16,238 bases of DNA from an uncultured Clostridia bacterium (GTDB taxonomy: Bacteria > Bacillota > Clostridia > Christensenellales > Pumilibacteraceae), in contig CANPYH010000019.1 in assembly GCA_947588325.1 (NCBI GenBank), forward strand, positions 1 through 16,238, read 5' to 3'. Shown one piece after another: positions 13,894 through 16,238 of this stretch. Position 1 is the stretch's first letter, and each line of letters opens with the position of its first letter. The position numbers were made by a program, and so were the translations under genes. The notes under the pieces are model-generated. The model ran no database searches and was not told the DNA's origin. It saw only the letters and a list, made by a program, of their open reading frames with translations.

Positions 13894-14540
13894 AATACAA
13901 TGCGGACGGACTTATCCCCGCGATAACCGTTGACGCAATAACCAACGAAGTGCTTATGCAGGCGTACATGAACGAAGAGGCATTCTTGAAAACTTTAGAG
14001 ACGGGAGAGGCGCACTACTACTCGCGTAGCCGCAAAAAGCTCTGGCACAAGGGCGAAGAGAGCGGTCATTTCCAGAAAGTAGTCGCTATCTACGCCGACT
14101 GCGACAATGACAGTCTGCTCCTCGAAGTGGATCAAGTGGGCGGAATAGCCTGCCATACGGGCAATCGCTCCTGCTTCTTCAATCTCATCAAGACATTCGG
14201 CGATAAGCCCGGTAACGTTCGTACTCTTCGCGTGTTAAACGATACAATAAAGGACAGAGCGGCTCACCCGCAAGAGGGATCTTATACCAACTACCTTCTC
14301 GACAAGGGCACGGAGAAGATCTGTAAAAAAGTAGGAGAGGAGTCCACGGAAACGGTTATTGCCGCAATGAAGCATGACAATAACGAGCTTTCAAACGAGA
14401 TTGCCGACTTGTTCTATCACTTGTTCGTGCTGATGCAGGATTGCGGAATAACGTATGACGAGGTGCTTAAAGTTCTCGAAAGCAGACACGCTTGCGGCGC
14501 AGATACTCCCGCTCGCGAGGCAAAACCCAAAAAAAAGTAG
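13881..14540 (+). CDS. hisIE: Bifunctional phosphoribosyl-AMP cyclohydrolase / phosphoribosyl-ATP pyrophosphatase
   Basis: A 219-residue fusion catalysing the second and third steps of histidine synthesis. The HisI domain (about 1-110) has VLMQAYMNEEAF (24-35), YYSRSRKKLWHKGEESGH (46-63), the metal-binding DCDNDSLL (73-80) and zinc cysteines Cys91 and Cys98 (GGIACHTGNRSCF). The HisE domain (about 115-205) is MazG-like, with GSYTNYLL (133-140), KVGEESTE (150-157) and NEIADLFYH (172-180), supplying acidic metal ligands. A lysine-rich tail follows. The gene begins 13 nt before the hisA stop, with AGAGAGG (13864-13870) 10 nt upstream. It is the last his gene. No terminator is evident after it, so some transcription may continue into rpmF. 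Confidence 0.97.
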   Translation: MYELKYNADGLIPAITVDAITNEVLMQAYMNEEAFLKTLETGEAHYYSRSRKKLWHKGEESGHFQKVVAIYADCDNDSLLLEVDQVGGIACHTGNRSCFFNLIKTFGDKPGNVRTLRVLNDTIKDRAAHPQEGSYTNYLLDKGTEKICKKVGEESTETVIAAMKHDNNELSNEIADLFYHLFVLMQDCGITYDEVLKVLESRHACGADTPAREAKPKKK

Positions 14541-14568
14541 GATGTACTAAAATTAAAGGCTAAAATGA

Positions 14569-14597
14569 TTGACAACTCGTTTGCATTTTAATATAAT
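14569..14597 (+). promoter_or_regulatory. Perfect-consensus sigma-A promoter of rpmF-plsX-rnc
   Basis: TTGACA (14569-14574), a 17-nt spacer, and TATAAT (14592-14597), with both hexamers and the spacing exactly consensus. The start point would be near 14604, about 30 nt before the rpmF ATG. No FapR-type palindrome overlaps it, unlike promoters of plsX operons in Bacillus. Confidence 0.92.
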
Positions 14598-14632
14598 ATA
14601 GCGGCAAGTGACAATAAGGAGGTGCGTGTAGT

Positions 14633-14821
14633 ATGGCAGTACCCAAGAGAAAGCAATCGAAACAGAGAAGCAGTACGAGATACGCTCAGTGGAAAGTACA
14701 ACCGGTTACGCTCGTTGAGTGTCCTCAGTGCCACGAACTTAAAAAGTCTCATAATATTTGCCCGAAGTGCGGATATTATGACGGAGTTCAGGTTATAGAG
14801 CAGAAAGAAGAAAAGAAATGA
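14633..14821 (+). CDS. rpmF: 50S ribosomal protein L32, zinc-ribbon form
   Basis: A 62-residue large-subunit ribosomal protein. The N-terminus MAVPKRKQSKQRS is the L32 signature. Cys30-x2-Cys33 and Cys43-x2-Cys46 make a four-cysteine zinc ribbon (ECPQCHE, CPKCGYY). The start has a near-ideal AAGGAGGTG (14616-14624) site. The DUF177 (YceD-like) gene that often precedes rpmF is absent; here the his operon is upstream. plsX follows after 53 nt, an old and widespread pairing of rpmF with plsX that links ribosome and membrane synthesis. Confidence 0.97.
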   Translation: MAVPKRKQSKQRSSTRYAQWKVQPVTLVECPQCHELKKSHNICPKCGYYDGVQVIEQKEEKK

Positions 14822-14828
14822 TTCGAGT

Positions 14829-14864
14829 AATGACCCTTATCAAAATGTTAAGGGTCATTTGTTT
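14829..14864 (+). terminator. Attenuator-like hairpin between rpmF and plsX
   Basis: AATGACCCTTA (14829-14839) and TAAGGGTCATT (14849-14859) form a perfect 11-bp stem with a 9-nt loop, followed by TGTTT. The T-tract is interrupted and very short, and the plsX ribosome binding site (AAGGTG, 14865-14870) follows at once. A partial terminator or RNA-processing site that lets rpmF be made in excess over plsX-rnc is the most likely reading; this is inference. Confidence 0.6.
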
Positions 14865-14874
14865 AAGGTGAAAA

Positions 14875-15876
14875 ATGTCAAGGATCGTAATAGACGCGAT
14901 GGGCGGAGACAGTGCGGAAGAGGTCATTAAGGGCGCGTTGATGTCCCTTAAGGCCTTACCCGACATTAAAATCAGCCTTGTAGGCGACAAAGAGCAAATT
15001 GAATCGGTCGTAGAACGTGAAAACGCAAGTACTTCCGCCCTCGATATCTTTCCCGCAGCGGACGTAATCGGAAACGAAGAGTCGCCTACGACGGCGATAA
15101 AGACCAAGAAGGAATCTTCCATGGTCAAGTCTTTCTATTTGCTTAAAGACGACGCCGACGCAATCGGAATGATATCTACGGGTAATACGGGCGCCGTGCT
15201 TACGGGCGGATCTCTTATCATCGGACGTATCCCCGGGGTGTACCGTCCGACGCTTCTCTCCCAGCTTCCCACCGTTACGGGCGGCACCGTCTGTATAGCC
15301 GACAGCGGCGCCAACGTCGATTGTCACCCCGAGTGGCTCTGTCAATTCGCCGTTATGGGCAGCGCGTATATGAGCGCGGAAACGGGCAAGGAGCGCCCCA
15401 CCGTCGCTCTGCTCAGCGTAGGTCCCGAGGAACATAAGGGGAACGCGCTTGTACGCGCGGCTTATCCTTTGATTAAGGCGGCAAACCTCAACTTCTTGGG
15501 CAATATGGAAGCGCGCAACGCTCTTGACGGAACATACGACGTAATTGTGTGCGACGGGTATAACGGTAACATACTCATAAAGAGCAGCGAGGGAGCGGCT
15601 GCCGATGTACTCGCTATGTTCAAGAAAAATGTTGAGTCGTCCTTCTCGGCAAAAATAGGTTATTTGTTTATGAAGAAAGCTCTCCGTAAACTCAAACACC
15701 AGCTCGATTTCAACAACTATGGCGGAGGTCCTTTCCTCGGAATAAAGAAATGCGTCATAAAGGCGCACGGAGCGTCTACCGCCGTGGCTATACTTAATTC
15801 CGCAAAGAGAATACTTCGCATTCACGAAGGTAACGTAATAAGCGCTATTGAACGCGAGGTTGCCGAAAACAAATGA
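14875..15876 (+). CDS. plsX: Phosphate acyltransferase PlsX
   Basis: A 333-residue soluble, membrane-associated enzyme that converts acyl-ACP and phosphate to acyl phosphate for PlsY, the entry to phosphatidic acid. DAMGGD (7-12), STGNTGA (101-107), DSGANVDC (143-150), GPEEHKGN (183-190), NFLGNMEARNAL (206-217) and VCDGYNGN (225-232) are in the standard order, and the length is typical. GNMEARNAL stands where GNIEGRDI is common, a mild change. AAGGTG at 14865-14870 lies 4 nt before the ATG. The fabD-fabG-acpP genes that usually separate plsX from rnc are missing, and rnc starts within the plsX stop. FakA, encoded upstream in this window, makes the same acyl phosphate product from free fatty acids. 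Confidence 0.97.
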   Translation: MSRIVIDAMGGDSAEEVIKGALMSLKALPDIKISLVGDKEQIESVVERENASTSALDIFPAADVIGNEESPTTAIKTKKESSMVKSFYLLKDDADAIGMISTGNTGAVLTGGSLIIGRIPGVYRPTLLSQLPTVTGGTVCIADSGANVDCHPEWLCQFAVMGSAYMSAETGKERPTVALLSVGPEEHKGNALVRAAYPLIKAANLNFLGNMEARNALDGTYDVIVCDGYNGNILIKSSEGAAADVLAMFKKNVESSFSAKIGYLFMKKALRKLKHQLDFNNYGGGPFLGIKKCVIKAHGASTAVAILNSAKRILRIHEGNVISAIEREVAENK

Positions 15877-16238
15877 ACCTCACGGAAATAGAGAGAATAA
15901 TTAAATACGCGTTCAAGGACAAGAGATTGCTTGAGCGCGCATTTATTCATTCGTCGTATGCAAACGAGCATCGCACGGAGTCTTACGACAGATTGGAATT
16001 TTTAGGCGACGAAGTGCTCGGACTCATCGTTGCGGAGACGCTATACCGCGTAGGAGAGAGCGAGGGAAATATGACGGTTAAGCGTTCGCTCATAGTCAGT
16101 CTCCGTCCGCTGGAAGAATGCGTCACGGCAATGGGACTGGACAAGTTTATTCTGTTCGGCGAGGGAGAGAGCAGACAGTCTCATGCTCACCGCAAAGTAC
16201 TCTCCGACGTATACGAGGCGATACTCGGCGCGAAATAC
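15873..16238 (+). CDS. rnc: Ribonuclease III, N-terminal part (3' end outside window)
   Basis: The frame opens with the ATG that overlaps the plsX TGA (ATGA) and stays open to the window end, giving 122 residues of the catalytic domain. The signature DRLEFLGDEVLGL (39-51) holds Glu42 and Asp46, and DVYEAILGAKY (112-122) holds Asp112 and Glu115, matching E. coli Glu41, Asp45, Asp114 and Glu117. The residue equivalent to Glu38 is Asp39, a conservative change. RNase III cleaves double-stranded RNA in rRNA maturation and mRNA turnover. The C-terminal double-stranded RNA-binding domain would follow outside the window. The ribosome binding site is poor (GAGG about 13 nt upstream), so translation probably depends on coupling to plsX. 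In Bacillus, smc and ftsY follow. Confidence 0.93.
   Translation, partial: MNLTEIERIIKYAFKDKRLLERAFIHSSYANEHRTESYDRLEFLGDEVLGLIVAETLYRVGESEGNMTVKRSLIVSLRPLEECVTAMGLDKFILFGEGESRQSHAHRKVLSDVYEAILGAKY

Noticed and set aside
14956..15825. 289-codon open frame on the minus strand inside plsX
   Set aside because: It is fully antisense to plsX, which has every family motif. The predicted peptide shows no recognisable domain and there is no ribosome binding site; it is a by-product of codon bias.
1..16238. A novel defence, mobile or biosynthetic system in this window
   Set aside because: Every long plus-strand frame, and the minus-strand rpmB, matches a well-known housekeeping or histidine gene. 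There are no transposase, integrase, CRISPR repeat or unknown multi-gene cassettes.

Overview
The window looks like a chromosomal housekeeping region from a spore-forming lineage of Firmicutes, most likely a Clostridia-type gut or environmental organism of moderate GC content with heavy use of ATA (Ile) codons. The basis is gene order. The run priA-def-fmt-rsmB-rlmN-(gap)-rpe-spoVM-rpmB(reverse)-fakA-recG-(insert)-rpmF-plsX-rnc is a reduced version of the Bacillus/Clostridium block that contains these genes in this order. SpoVM, found here as a 31-codon gene, is known only from endospore formers. A finer taxonomic placement cannot be read from the sequence alone.

Layout. (1) 1-4980, plus strand: the tail of priA, then def, fmt, rsmB, rlmN, rpe and spoVM. 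They are tightly packed, with GTGA overlaps at fmt/rsmB and rsmB/rlmN. The run ends in a strong intrinsic terminator (5051-5089). (2) 5186-5432, minus strand: rpmB (L28) with its own promoter and two tandem terminators, convergent with the first operon. (3) 5573-9425, plus strand: fakA behind a sigma-A promoter and a roughly 100-nt leader holding two hairpins, a terminator-like hairpin, then recG. (4) 9436-14540, plus strand: a six-gene histidine operon, hisZ-hisG-hisD-hisB-hisA-hisIE, driven by a near-consensus promoter directly abutted by a 36-nt imperfect palindrome (candidate operator). (5) 14569-16238, plus strand: a perfect-consensus promoter, rpmF (L32), plsX, and the 5' part of rnc, which runs off the window.

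How the genes work together. Def and Fmt handle N-formylation and deformylation of nascent proteins. RsmB and RlmN methylate 16S and 23S rRNA (RlmN also tRNA). L28 and L32 are ribosomal proteins, both in zinc-ribbon form. PriA and RecG act at stalled or collapsed replication forks. FakA and PlsX belong to fatty acid activation and phospholipid entry. Rpe is in the pentose phosphate pathway. The his operon covers the ATP phosphoribosyltransferase step (short HisG plus HisZ), the HisI/HisE and HisA steps, dehydratase HisB and dehydrogenase HisD. It lacks hisH, hisF and hisC, so it cannot make histidine alone.

I see no mobile element, CRISPR array, tRNA or rRNA gene, prophage, or recognisably new multi-gene system. 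The points most worth a second look are the spoVM micro-gene, the palindrome at the his promoter, the structured fakA leader, and the genes missing from an otherwise conserved neighbourhood (prpC-prkC-rsgA, thiN, the Asp23-family gene, fapR, fabD-fabG-acpP, hisH/hisF/hisC).
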